Under the pieces are notes generated by a model. It was not told the DNA's origin. It saw nothing but the letters and a program-made list of their open reading frames with translations, and did no database searches. From Beroe forskalii (lineage: Eukaryota > Ctenophora > Nuda > Beroida > Beroidae): a DNA stretch of 64,000 nt. The stretch covers positions 124,001-188,000 of the forward strand of contig WFMF01000199.1 of the NCBI GenBank assembly GCA_011033025.1, read 5' to 3'. Numbering within the stretch: position 1 is the stretch's first letter; each line of letters begins with the position of its first letter. Shown here in pieces: positions 11,411 to 24,279 of the stretch. The position numbers and the translations under genes were made by a program.

Positions 11411-13859
11411 ACACAAGCTACACACAATAGACATGATTTACATCAAGATTTGTAGCAGAATGAAGTCTTTCTTTTTGCGAACTACACAGCGTTTACTGTG
11501 CATTCCGCAGCCAGCTTCGTCAAACTTTGGATGTAATTTAGGGGAAATTTAGTAAAAGCAGAATTAGAATTTATTTGCCTCCAGTTAATTTTAGTCTTTG
11601 ATGCTGCCAGACTTGGTGCATTTAATCATTTTAATGTGCTGGTGTTTAGAATTGGGTGTGGCAGAGATCGTGGGTGGGGTGCCCCTCTTGGCAGGAAAAT
11701 CTGTTTCAAATACATGGAAAGGTTTGCTAGTCCAAAATACGCGAAGTATTGCATAAACGGATATTAATCCGTTTCATGGATCATTGAAAAGAGTCGCGTG
11801 ATTTCCAGACGATATATTCTACGCATTCTGGATTTATAGACTCGACAGATTTGAATCTTTCCGATTGCTTTGTCGCATGAGATAACATTTCTCTGTATAC
11901 TGCTACTTCAAAACCTTACTTTCTGAATGCCGCCATCTTGATTAATATTCTGCGATCATGATGATCTCTCCAACTCATACCATTCAAAAGTTACAGCACT
12001 TTATTGCCTGTCATACAACAAATCCAATAAAGCAATCGGCTAGATTTGAACCTGTATAATATGCACTCAGAATATAAATATGCGGTCGTAATGACGTCAT
12101 TTACACTGTGCGTGCTGCCAAACTGTTGAAAACAACCGCCTATTTTTCGTGCATGGTATATTATATGGTGGCATATATATATAGACTTATAGAGCGTTGT
12201 CTAATGATATTATGAGCTGAAAAAAGTCACTGCCATTTCCAAAATAAGCATAAGTGTGTGTGTGTGTATGTCTTGTGTGTTATTAATAAACGCTTGAAGA
12301 TTACGATAGTACAGATCTTATAATAGCAGCTGAGCCTGCAATCTAATACTCTGCAGTCTGCAGTATAAGTTAATTATTAAAGTTAATTATAATATAAGTT
12401 AATTATAATTTTATTAAAGAACTTGCGAATATTGAAGTATTGACGTTCTCACGCTTCGATTAAAGTAGAATTTGGTGCTTTTAAGCTTTTAGATTTTTGC
12501 ACTTCTTTAATTACATAATTGACATTGCTGAAAATACTTAAGATTTTAGATTGCCTCACATTTTTAGAAATATCGTTAAAATTAAGCCTCACCCTTCGTT
12601 GAAAGTATTTCTCATCATTGTTCGACTGAATCGAAATCATGTTTCCCCGTTAGTTTCTGCTTTCAAACAAGCACTGATATACTTGGGAACAGTATTTAGA
12701 TGTATTATAATATATGCATGACTGAGTATTCGGCACACACTGATGGTTAGAAAGCAACAAATGACGTCATCATCATAGTTTAGAATGGCGAGTTGATGAC
12801 ATCGAATCGTCTGTGTATTTAATTGTGTAAAATGATTGAATTTTACTTGCATACTGAAGAGAATAATACAATATTACGTTTGTTCATCTTGAATATATTC
12901 TATTCATTATCTAATTCATTGTGTAAATTTGTCGATTTTCCATGTTTTTTGTTTTCTCGTGATTTTTATCTCAGTAATATAATATATATATTGATTTTTT
13001 TATTTTTTTACATATCTACTTTCTTTTCGTATTAAGTTTCAAATTATTCATGCTTCAAAAGTTCATTCATATTATTCATATTTGTTAAAAAGTAAGAAAT
13101 ATTTGAACCTTGACAATGTGGCTCGAAATGTATAGGCGATGAAAAATTATTTGAGCTAAATATTTATTCTTAGATTGCCAATTGTGTTCATACAAATCCT
13201 GACTAATCATTTTTATTATTTATATGCTCAATTACGTCTAATCGGGCGCAAAACAAGTACATGGGAATTGAGTTTTATTACCAACGAATAAAAAGTTTCT
13301 TTCTATTTGTTTCTTTCTATTTGTTTCTTTCTATTTGTATTTCCGTAGAATGCTACACGATTACAAAGTGAGACCTTAATACCATCTCGTGAGAAACCTT
13401 ACAATTTCGTAATTCTTCGCAAATATCATTAATTCCTCATTTAACGAAAGGTATCATTGGTTCACTAAATATTAGTACCCAAGTTGTTTTGATATAAAGT
13501 TGATATAATAGCTGTCATAACTATTATTATTTTAAACTTTACAACACTACTTTATACAATCAAATTTGAGGTGTGTGTTATGCTGCGGGGACACACATTG
13601 ATTAGCTAATCCTGCGTTGTTCGTGCTATAAGTGTACGTACGGCGTGACTGATTGTGCATGATACACCTTGTTACACAATCACTCAACCAAACCCCAATC
13701 AGTGTTGATTTTCAGTGTTGATTTTCAGTGTCTTAGAACATATCTGATTGTCAATTACATTACTAACGGTCTCAGAGGCAGCTACGAAGACAACGTTATA
13801 GCTGCTTTCCTGAATTTGAACTAACTGTTATCCCAGAGTATTGGAGTACTATTATCAGT
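11411..13859. other. Non-coding AT-rich stretch
   Basis: No exon or RNA gene recognised. Contains a TG microsatellite (about 12252-12267), three TTTCTTTCTATTTG units (about 13296-13340) and TGACGTCA-type motif copies at about 12090 and 12760. Confidence 0.6.
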
Positions 13860-14016
13860 TTTGTTTGCGTCTGTTGTCGCAAACCAGGGGATTGTCTTGT
13901 TGAGTGTTTGTCCGTTTACCCCTGGGACGCTCACACCAATCCTCTTTCGCTGCTGCTGTCGTTTTTCAGATCGTTGACGACAGTCCTATCATCTGTCTGG
14001 GTGCTGCTCTGGGAAC

Positions 14017-15419
14017 ATGTCTGAGGCGCATCAGAAGCAAATCGCTGTGATAGGTGGTCTGCTCAATCAAGCAGATGTCAATGCAAAGCGGGTTTTGTCA
14101 AGCTATGACCCCTCTGTGAAGTACGAAGACAACAAGGCATCGTTGAAAAGGTGCAATGCTGCTCAGCTTGAAGCATGTGCTACCTTCCTTGGCTTCACTG
14201 TCCGCAGTCAGGCGAATGAGAAGCTCTACAGAAATCAAGACATTTTAGCCGATAGACTGATCCTCAAGATCGAATCCCTGTTCGAGACTCAGTGTAGTGA
14301 TTGCAGCCTGAAATACCAGAACAAGTTAGATGACACGCCCCTACTTACATGTGTTCTGTGTATGCAAGGCAGTCATGATTGCGAACAGATTCGTGCCAAG
14401 TCTGAAGCTATGGGTGACACCAAACCTGCTGGGACATCATGGTTGTGCTTTGGGTGTCTCACCAAAATAACCTGGCTCTCAATCCCCCTCCAAAACAGCA
14501 GAAGAGAACTCGGACCTACTCTGCTGTGTCAGAAGCAGCTTCTGATAACCTCCAAACCATTCCAGAGGATGAAGCTCTCGGAGAAGAAGAGGAGGAAGAT
14601 GATGAAAATGGGGAACGAGAGAGTCCAAGAAGAGGGCGTGAACCTGAACAGCCCAGGGGTCAACCTGACCCCCTAATAGAGTTGCTACATCAGAAATATG
14701 TGAGCTCTACAAACGAAGAAACTGTCCGCACGGTAGACTGGGCAAGACGCTCGTGAATGGCAGACAGTGCGACAAAGCTCATCCTCCACGATGTTTCAAG
14801 TTCACTCGTTTTGGGTCACGCAACCCCAAGGGGGTGCAACAAGGGCGCCAATTGCCAATATTGGCATCCAAGGCTCTGCAATGAGTCGGTGCGAAGTCAA
14901 ACGTGCTCAAGAGAAGAATGCACATTTTTCCACCTCAAAGGCACAGTTAGATCCAGGCCTTCCGTGGACCACGAAAACCAAAACCAGGGTCAAGCGGCCA
15001 GGGGAACTGCTAGACCTCCCCCTGCTGCAAGAAATGATAGTATCAGACCACCTCCTACTTCCATCACCCGAACCATTCCAAGGTTCAGCATTTCAGACAC
15101 CCCCTACCCTCCTACTGTGCAGCAGCGGAGCAAGCCAGAGTCTCTGATCAGGAACGACGATTCTGCTTTTTTATTGCACAAGATGGAGAACATGAAGCAG
15201 GGATTCAACGAGCAGATCACAGACCTGGTCCAGAAAGAGATCCCGCGACTTCTGAAAGACCTGATCAAAGAGGCTCTACAGACCAAGCCCTCTGCTCCTC
15301 CTCCTCCCCAGCAAGCCTTCCATCAAGCCCCAATGTCCCAGCAAGGACCAGCAACCTCTATGATGTACCAGCCACAGATCCCACAGTGGTACAACCAACA
15401 GTTTCCTCCATTGTGCTAA
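14017..15419 (+). pseudogene. LINE ORF1 (PHD-like finger, acidic region, CCCH fingers), frameshifted
   Basis: Starts at ATG 14017. The first frame gives a PHD/RING-like cysteine array (CSDC…CVLCMQGSHDCE…WLCFGCL, about residues 92-146). At about 14440-14460 the sensible reading moves to another frame with an acidic run (GEEEEEDDENGE) and continues to a stop at 14754. Further shifts around 14760-14830 lead to CCCH-type fingers (QCDKAHPPRC, GCNKGANCQYWHPRLC, TCSREECTFFHLKG). A proline/glutamine-rich tail ends at TAA 15417-15419. ORF1 proteins of CR1/L2-type elements are RNA-binding chaperone-like proteins of the retroelement RNP. At least three frameshifts or stops break this copy. Confidence 0.75.
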
Positions 15420-15432
15420 TCAATGGGCAGAG

Positions 15433-18415
15433 GTGTCACCTGCTGCCAACAGCAATTGTAGATGGAAAATCCCCTTCATCCAGGAAACCATTGTTAGTGG
15501 CAGTAACCCCCCTCCTGCTGTAATTGCTGTCACTGAAACTTGGCTCAAGGACTACATAACAGACGCACAAGTTTCGATTAAGGGATATAGAGTTTATCGT
15601 TCAGACAGAGACAAACGAGTCGGCGGAGGCTCTCTTCTCTATCTCCATGACCACTTACTTGTCAAAGAAGTAACCCGCTTCAAAGACCAAGAAAACAATA
15701 TGGTTTGTTGCTATATTGAGTCGAGCCATACCATCATTGCGTCACTCTACAGACCCCCAGACTCCAGCCCCTCAGGATTCTCCTCCTTGCTATCCAACCT
15801 TCAAGACACAATCGACCGCATCTCAGACAACCACAGGATGCCTGACCTGTATATTCTTGGGGACTTCAATTTACCCGATATAGATTGGAAGATGCCCTTG
15901 TCCTCTCTCTCAACCTCTGCCGCAGACCTCATTGACTTCATGGACAGAAACCATTTGTCTCAAGTTGTCACAAAGCCGACAAGGGGTGAAAACACCCTTG
16001 ACCTTGTCCTCACTAATGTACCACGTTATGTAGCAGAAGTTGACGTCAGACCAACGACCCTCTCGGACCATTGTCTAGTTAAAGCACTGCTTGGCTTCGA
16101 CATGCTTGGTATTATCTCGGCTCCCCAATCAGAGAATCGCAGTCCTCACTCCTTCCGAGCTGCAGACTACCACAATGCTGAATTTGGTGCCATGAACGAA
16201 GCATTCAGTAGAATTAATTGGGAAGATCTGTGGGTACTCTGCGACAAAGATTCTGAGCAGTTCCTCGAGTTACTAAAGCTCACTGTCCTGCAGATCACGC
16301 TCCTCCACTCCCCTCGCTGCAAGGCACCATCTGACCATTTGCAGCCCAGAAAAAACAACGTTGTAACAGCCATGAAAAGAAAAAGGAGAAAACTCAATGC
16401 TCGGATACGTGCCTTGAAAGAAAAGAACCCTCAGTCCCGCACAGTCCCAAAACTAACTGAAGAAGTTAATCTCCTTGTCTACAACATCCAGGCTGAAATT
16501 ATGAACACTCTAAGTCGTAGGGAAGAAAAGGCAGTCGAAACTATCAGAAGTAACCCTAAATACTTCTTTTCATATGCAAAACGGTTTCAAAAGACGAAAT
16601 CTACGATTCCCGTTCTTCGTAATGCATGTAATGAATTGACCAGTGACCCCAAAAGTAAGGCAGAAATTCTCCAAAAGCAATACCAAAAAGTATTCAGCGA
16701 CCCTGCTAAGGCTGACATCAGTGCATGCCTCCAGTCGGATGGTCTTCCTCAAGGGATGAGCACCTCCTTTCTAGACTTCAGCTTTTCCAAAGAAGACATC
16801 ATATCAGCCCTCAAAGAACTTGACCCCTATTCAGCTTGTCCCGATGACGACGTCCCAGCCAGAATTCTCACATCATGCAAAGACGAGTTGGCAGTCCCTT
16901 TACATATTATTTGGTCGGATTCCCTCGCCAATGGATTCATTCCTCCTGTCCTTAAGGCTCAGTCCATAACTCCTGTCTACAGAGAAGGATGACCGTACTG
17001 ATCCTGCCAATTACAGGCCAGTATCCCTGACATCTCACATCATCAAGACCTTTGAGCGGGTTATGAGAGACAGGCTTGTTGAATATCTCGAGGAATCAAA
17101 TTTCATCAGTAACAACCAGCATGGGTTCAGGAAAAAACGCAGTTGCTTGACCCAGCTGCTTAGCCACATCGAATTCATATACCGCTGCCTTAATAGCAAT
17201 GATGAAGTAGATGTGATTTATCTTGACTATTCGAAGGCATTTGACAAAGTGGACCATCAAGTACTGTTGGAAAAGCTCAAGCGGTATGGTATCGGTGGAA
17301 AAATCTTGTCCTGGATTCAAGAGTTCCTCACAAACCGAACCCAAACTGTCCAGGTGGAAGGGTTTTTGTCATCAGCCCAACCTGTGGTAAGTGGAGTCCC
17401 ACAAGGTACAGTACTAGGACCCATACTGTTCCTTCTATACATAAATGACCTTCTTCCAACACTCAAAAACTGCAAGGGGCTATGCTTTGCAGACGACACC
17501 AAGTTGATATCAAGGGTGCTTGGTTTAGAATGTACGGCAAGAATACAGGAAGACCTGTGTAGGGTAATACAATGGTCAACCATGAATAACATGGAGCTCC
17601 ATGAAGACAAATTTCAACTGCTGAGCTATCCTCTTAACAGTTCCTACCTTCTACGGCAACTACCTCTCTATCCGGAGAATGTAGAGTACAAAACTCCCAA
17701 AGGACATGTTATTGAAGTTACAGACACTGCTAAAGATTTGGGGGTCCTCGTCTCAAGCGATAGATCATGGTCGCCCCATATTGAACAAACTGTTCAAGGA
17801 GCTAGGAAAATGTCCTCTTGGGTTCTTAGCGCTTTCTGTGACCGATCTCCCCTCGTCATGCTCACTCTCTACAAGTCAATGGTCCGCTCCAGGCTTGAAT
17901 ACTGCTGCCCTGTTTGGAACCCTTCCAAGATAGCTGACATCCAGAAATTAGAGAACGTCCAACGCTGCTTTGTCCGAAAGGTAACTGGACTCAAAGATTT
18001 GAGTTACTGGGACCGCCTCAAGAAGCTGAAACTTATGTCACTTCAACGCCGGAGAGAAAGATACTGCATCATACAAGTTTGGAAGATAATCCACAACCAT
18101 GCTCCAAATGATGTCGAGATGCAGTTTAAGCACCATCCTCGGCTTGGGATCAAGGCACTCATCCCACAGATTAACACCAAAGCCCAGCTATCTGTGCGTA
18201 GTGACTACGACAGTTCGTTTGGTGTAAGAGCAGCTCAGCTTTGGAATATCTTGCCACCTGATGTCTCCCAACTGAATCTTCTTGAAAGCTTCAAGATCGG
18301 TTTGGGCATGTTCCTTGAGCAGTTCCCGGATACACCTCCTGTTCCGGGGTACACTGCTGTGAACAACAACTCATTGTTGAGCTGGAAGGAGACGCGCACG
18401 ACGCAGATGTCCTGA
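15433..18415 (+). pseudogene. LINE ORF2: endonuclease-reverse transcriptase, one frameshift
   Basis: Frame 15433-16992 holds the APE-like endonuclease, with AVTETWLKDY near 15530, LGDFNLPDIDW near 15858 and TLSDHCLVKA near 16068. The RT begins at the end of this frame. A one-base shift at about 16983-16988 moves the reading to the frame of 17063-18415, which resumes with NYRPVSLTS. It has YLDYSKAFDKVDH, SGVPQGTVLGPILFLLYIND and the catalytic FADD box (about 17486-17497), then the LINE C-terminal domain. The enzyme nicks target DNA and primes reverse transcription from the nick. With only one visible lesion, the ORF2 decay is mild. Confidence 0.85.
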
Positions 18416-18522
18416 GCACGCCCAGTCAAACTCACCAAAACGTACCAAAACGTACGTAAATCATAACACAAAACATTTAGATTCTTGGCATGAGCTTACC
18501 CATAGGATCGCGAAATCGTCAA

Positions 18523-18581
18523 GACATTGACCAATCAGCGAACGAGTTTGCAGTCAACTCGCGCGCTAATTGGCTAATGTC
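18523..18581. mobile_element. Palindromic MITE-like fragment
   Basis: A 59-bp imperfect palindrome starting GACATTGACCAATCAGCG and ending in TTGGCTAATGTC. It is the same family as the two palindromic ends of the element at 59115-59397. Confidence 0.6.
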
Positions 18582-20304
18582 AAAAACATGAGTTTATCAT
18601 GCCATCAACAACTTATATCGATCAAAGAGTTGCTCGTTTATATGTTTATATTGAAAGATGTGCTAAATCTTCAACACACGACAAAAATTCGCGGAAATTA
18701 ACGTCATCAATTCTTCATTTTAAAACATCACGATGACATCACTCTCGCATTCCTACTCCCCGTTCCTGGCCCATTACAAATGTTGTATAATATGTCGTTA
18801 AGTCGGCGTTTAATTCCACTCCTTTGGAACGTTTATAGTGTTGAAACATGACGAAAGGCGCCAAAAGAGATCAGCATCTCTTGTATTTTAATATAAACGT
18901 TAAAATCTTAATATAGATCCTTATATATTGTAAAGTATTATTAAGTGTTGTTTTATTTATAGCTTTGATATATAATACTCTTGAAGTAGTTCAAGACAAT
19001 CTAATACTACCTATTTGAGCCGACTTTGAGTCGTGTGCACCTTTAAGAAAACTACTCAAATGACGTCATTATCATAGGTTAATGTGGGTAGTAGAGGGTG
19101 TAAGAACCCACGGTGGGGCACCCAAATGGGCTTTGAAATATAACGTCACTGCCCTTTTAAATGAACAGTGGTATGAACTGGGTACCAATATATAAAAACT
19201 TCCATCCAAAGATCTTAACATGTTTACTAGCGATCTAAGAGAAATAGGGTCGTTTCTGTCATTAATTCGCTGCCAAAGCCGTGATAATGATGTCGATCTC
19301 AAAAGCCTTCAGCATCAGTGAAGTTGTACATCGCTAAGTCCTTTTATCTTACAAATGTGGCCCTGTTACTTAACTTAGAACAGTCGATTTCCTTCATTTG
19401 CAGGCGTCTCTAAAGACCTTCACCACCATAATTCATCATCAATTCCACATTTTAAACCCTGAAAATGACGGCATCAGTTCCCCATTTTAAACGCTGACAA
19501 TTTCGTCATCAGTTCCCCATGCTATGATGATTTGATATTGAGTTAGAGATTGTAGGTCCAGTCCCCGGCCAAATTATTCACACAGTTCCCCATTCTAAAC
19601 CCTGATAATGACGTCACTCTCACTCACCTATTATTCTTGCTGTGTCACTACTCAATGAGATATACCCGATGTTAGTAGCTGCTTTGATATACCCACACCC
19701 GTAACTAAATGAAAGATTGAAAGGAGTGATAAAAGTGTCATTTCACATATATGAATCTTGGCCTGCGATTTAATTTAATCGTGTGATGAAGAGCAAATTT
19801 CTAAAGAAAGGTCTGGTTAAGATTTGACGAATAATGAATGGTTTGTTAATTATTTGGGAAAATTCTTGAGAATTTATGGACTAGAACTTAGCGTTCGTTG
19901 CTGTGCAAGATGTTGGGTAGACTTGGTTGTGCCATTTCCATTGGTTATGAATTGTATATCGTGCGTGGCAATTCCTTTCCGTGTATATATAGCTACAACC
20001 TGCAACCACAAATAGTATACAATTCAAATTGACATAAATTCAAATTTTACATAATCCATTCTAATTTCTGATTGCAGCTCCACTTTCATGATAATGCGAT
20101 TTTGAAACGGCCTTGGACCTTTCCTAATCAACAATGCTGAAGATCAGATAACGATGCACTGTAACTAATCCAGGGTATTGTTTTATTTGCAATTAGTGAA
20201 AAATTATCGTCGCATAATTCGTGATTTGTGGCAAAACTTGTGACTATACTTGAATGGAAGGCGCGAGCATTCGGTTTGTTGACCTAAATGCGCAACTAGG
20301 ACAT
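18582..20304. other. Non-coding stretch with clustered CRE-like dispersed motifs
   Basis: No gene recognised. Copies of the TGACGTCATTATCA…TTTA motif lie at about 18705, 19058, 19430-19560 and 19585-19615, in both orientations. The rest is plain AT-rich sequence. Confidence 0.6.
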
Positions 20305-20337
20305 TTTACGCGCGCGCGCGGACGCGCCGCGCGCACG
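20305..20337. other. Alternating CG-rich tract
   Basis: A run made almost only of alternating C and G (CGCGCGCGCG, then GACGCGCCGCGCGC) inside AT-rich DNA. Such tracts can adopt Z-DNA and are rare in methylated genomes because CpG decays. No gene is attached to it that I can see. Confidence 0.6.
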
Positions 20338-20817
20338 ATCGAATCGCAAAACAAACAAGCCATGTAAATTGCGCGCATATAATGGACTGAAATTAAAATA
20401 AAGGATAAGCTGACTTCACCTGTATCAGTTTCCCTTGGGTCCCCTAAGGTCACAAAAAAGTTTGCTAGAATCTGAGTGGGGCAAATTCAATTTTTATCAT
20501 ATTCTCCTCAGGAACGTAGGCGCACATGATCAAAGTAGGATATGTCAGCTTCTGAATGAGATGCAGATTACAGACCTCCATGAGCACCTCAAAATAAACT
20601 TTTTTTTTTATGTAATGCAGGATCATCATTACATATTGATCAATCACAGAGTGAGTTTATAAAATGGAATTCAAACCAAGATATCAATTATTCTGATTTC
20701 CATCTAGGTAAGTTGATATTTCTACAATCAACATAAAATTACTCAAAATCAATAACTTAGATGAATCTCTTAACCCAAAATGAATCTTAAACCCCAATTA
20801 AAATAAATTAAAATATT

Positions 20818-22003
20818 CAACCCATATTTTTGGAAAACACGTTTCTGAGATAATGGTTGACCCAAAAGGTATACCACGTGGGCCAACTTTCTGGCCGGGT
20901 TTGGTGCCCCCAGACCCATTGGCGCCACCGTGGCGCCGGTGCCAAAAGTGCGCCGAAAAAGGGCGCATTTATTCAAAAGCGATTTGGACGGGATCTGAGA
21001 TGTGCAATCGATAGATAATGGTCCCCTGAGTTACCATAAAAAATTTGAAGTCGATGTCTCCAAAAATGGCCGAGTTATGGCCGAAAAACGTATGCCCATA
21101 TATGGTCATACGCGCGTCGCGCAAGCCTATTTTAGCCCATAACTTGGCTAAATATCAATATTTTTGTATGAAATCAACATTTTTCGATAAATAGCGTTGG
21201 GTTACGTATTCTCTGCAAGTTTCGGGTTGATTGCTGCTAAAATGGCGATTTGAGGTCCAAAAAATTCTTTTTTTACGTGAAACTAGACTAAATTCCTCAG
21301 ATACAAATGGACTCGGATTTTTGAGTTAGGCCTTCAAATTTTTTTGGCGGCGAAAGCGCCAAATTTTTTTGAAAGCCTAACTCAAAAATCCGAGTCCATT
21401 TGTATCTGAGGAATTTAGTCTAGTTTCACGTAAAAAAATAATTATGCAAAAATATCAATTGTAGCCGAAGTTGTAAGCGTTTGAGTAAAGTGCACTTTGG
21501 TAAAAAACGCGAACTGAGAAAATGGCGATTTAAGTCGTTTTCAAGAGGTTTTTTGGAATTTGGACCTCAAATCGCCATTTTAGCAGCAATCAACCCGAAA
21601 CTTGCAGAGAATACGTAACCCAACGCTGTTTATCGAAAAATGTTGATTTCATACAAAAATATTGATATTTGGCCAAGTTATGGGCCAAAATAGGCTTGCG
21701 CGACACGTGTATGCCCATATATGGGCATACGTTTTTCGGCCATAACTCAGCCATTTTTTGAGATATCGACTTTAAATTTTTTATGGTAACTCAGGGGACC
21801 ATTATCTATCGATTGCACACCTCAGATCCCATCCAAGTCGCTTTTGAATAAATGCGCCCATTTTTGGCGCATTTTTGGCACCGGCGCCACGGTGGCGCCA
21901 ATGGGTCTGGGGGCAGCAAACCCGGCCAGAAAGCTAGCCCACGTGGTATACCTTTTGGGTCAACCATTATCAAAGAAACGTGTTTTCCAAAAAATATGGG
22001 TTG
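20818..22003. mobile_element. 1.2-kb element with ~450-bp inverted repeats and an inner hairpin
   Basis: Left arm (20818 to about 21262) and right arm (about 21565-22003) are inverted copies that differ at only a few percent of positions; both ends read CAACCCATATTTTT. Between them lies a second near-perfect hairpin (about 21277-21433) plus unique sequence. Each arm carries nested palindromes: CACGTG, GGCGCCACCGTGGCGCC and CCATATATGG. No ORF with homology. The structure fits a foldback or long-TIR non-autonomous transposon. No clear target duplication, so its family is unknown. Confidence 0.75.
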
Positions 22004-23536
22004 GAGTAGAAATATAAAATGTAGGGTGAAAAACTAAACTAGGGTGATTTCAACTGCTTAATCTCGACAAAAAATCAGTCTGTATACTTATTAAACTGCT
22101 ACAAATTAACGAAAAATAACTAAAAATGTGTTAAAATACCCCATCATAAATAATTTAGATAATTACTGATTACAAAATTACAAAATATAAATTATCATTA
22201 AATGATATCTACAAATATTTACATATTTACAATGAAAAACAGCAACGGATATAATATAATTTTAGACTAATTTAAGTTTCAAAACAACATTTAGCAAGAA
22301 AAGTAACGTTACCAAAAGTTTGCCTGCCAATAATGATCAAAAATCAAAATTGCTCCTTTATGAAATAAGATAATCAAATTTTCAAATTATGATGTTACAT
22401 TAAAATACAAAATTACATAATCTCAAATTTACATAGACAATAGATACATAAATCAAAAAAATAAATGTTCTGCCGGTCAAAGATATGACAGATGAAAGAC
22501 TCAAAAGGAAATTAAAATCAAGAATAGCAATTATATCGAACATCAATACAGAAATTTGCACTTAAGTGTTTAAAATTGTCTTATAAAATACCTATCCTAC
22601 ACTCTTTTTATTAAATTGTTAGAGTTTACTTGCTGCATCACATTTTATTGTGGATGTAGCCCAATCTGGATTTCTAGTTTGAGTTTCTTTTGTGAATGTT
22701 AGGCATGAGGTCATCCTAATTTAAGCATACTTGTAACAAATTTGAATTTAGAGTTTGATAAAAGCAGTGTTTATATTGTCACCGAAGTTTGAGTAAATAT
22801 TTTCAGTAGAATAATTGCATTTCCTTTTAATTGATTTTCTATGTTATGATGTGCTCCTTTCGGTCGAGTTCATTCTGGATTAATTCACTCTTTTCAGCTT
22901 TTTGGTGGAAGTGTCCAGGAGTAGTTGTGTCCTTGTCTAGGATTGACTCTTCTCCTTTCCTCGACAGTGGTGGCTGGGGCTGATCTTCTGTGCCGTCAGT
23001 AATATGTTGACTGCATCATCAGGGATTGCTGATACCGGTGTTAGCCCCTTCTTTGGGTTGTTGCTCACTTCTGTCCTACTTCCTGTTCGAGCTTTCGAGG
23101 TTGTTCCTGTGTTGCTCCTTTCACGCTTTAACCCTGTGTGTAGTGTGTTGTTACGTTTGTTTTAATTTGGTGTCTATGTAGAAGTCTATAGAAGTATTGA
23201 AAAAGGCATCTTGGTTGTGCTGATGGACTGCACTCAGCCAATCAATCAGTTGTACATTTGTGAAGATTGTTACCTGTTAACTGAGGAGATGGCATCCTGG
23301 GATTCGTACTGTTATCTCGGGTAGTTCAAGCATATCCAACTCTGGGGATGCTTTGTAAGTAGGCTTTGCAACACCTTTCTTTTCTCTGTATGCCCGGAGC
23401 AAGTAGTTATATCTCTACTGTGACAACCAGTGTTCCTGGAAGATATAGCAAATAAATTTGATCTGCTTGAGAATTGAATTGAATGCATTATTTTTCGAAA
23501 TACTGAGTAGGTCAAGTGAACGATGCATGAAATAGA
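22004..23536. other. Non-coding AT-rich stretch
   Basis: No exon, RNA gene or organised repeat recognised. Confidence 0.5.
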
Positions 23537-24192
23537 TGTTGTATCCTGCTTTACCATTAATTTACTTTATTCGAATCCTTTGCCGATTCCCATGGCAACA
23601 GCTCAGTTCGTGGTAACCACTACTCGAATAACACATTTGGTCTACAGCAGCACACGTGATCTATTACTTTATGTTATGACTCTCTGCTAGTCTAAACAAA
23701 CTACCGCGCATAGCAGCGCACCTCTCGGTCAAACCTTACTCACTTTCTTACCTTCCTTACCTTGTGATGAGAATATTAATGAACATGTATAATGTACGAT
23801 TAACAAACGAATGGGAGTGTGATATCGAAAATTATCACACGAGGCGTCAGCCGAGTTTGACAATTTTCGATATCACACGATCCATGAGTTTGTTAATTGT
23901 ATTATTACCCGACAAACAGTATCTTCCCACTCGGGTCTGACGACCCTCGTCTGAATTCAACGTTTTTATAGATTTTGAGTGCTCCTTCATAAAATCAACA
24001 ATTTATTCAACGATATTATGCTGTTATTCCGCCACCGTACAGTAGTTCTATAAAGGAGTGATATATCGATGATTATCACACTGGAGTTTGAGCCACGGGA
24101 GGGTAATAATATGTGATAACTAGAGATATGATAAGATTAGGTTTAGGCATACGTGTCTTTTCCTTGTTCAATCCGAATCAAAGCTTATAACA
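23537..24192 (+). repeat. Putative 5' LTR of the Gypsy element
   Basis: Begins TGTTGTATCC. The first 171 bp match 30983-31153. The remainder has a palindrome with TGTGATATCGAAAATTATCA (about 23820-23878) and a block (CCCACTCGGGTCTGACGACC…) that also occurs at 37755, 44910 and 45280 outside the element, so part of this LTR is shared with other dispersed repeats. The 3' boundary is set only by the PBS-like motif. Confidence 0.5.
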
Positions 24193-24279
24193 AGTGGCGA
24201 CGAGGATAAAACAAGTCTTTCGACTTTTGATTGGTTTGCTTAGATTTTCTATTAATTAAATGCATGTATTTTGTGACCT

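Larger units (their letters stand above)
13860..18480 (+). mobile_element. Near-complete CR1/L2-like non-LTR retrotransposon (LINE), inactivated
   Basis: Two-ORF LINE in plus orientation: a 5' UTR (about 13860-14016), ORF1 with PHD-like and CCCH fingers (14017-15419), ORF2 with APE-type endonuclease, reverse transcriptase and a C-terminal domain (15433-18415), and a short 3' UTR. The RT motifs and the C-terminal region with SRLEYCCPVWNP belong to the CR1/L2/Rex1 group of the Jockey-type lineage (established knowledge; the clade within it is uncertain). Several frameshifts make this copy non-autonomous. Ends are approximate because I see no target duplication. Confidence 0.85.
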
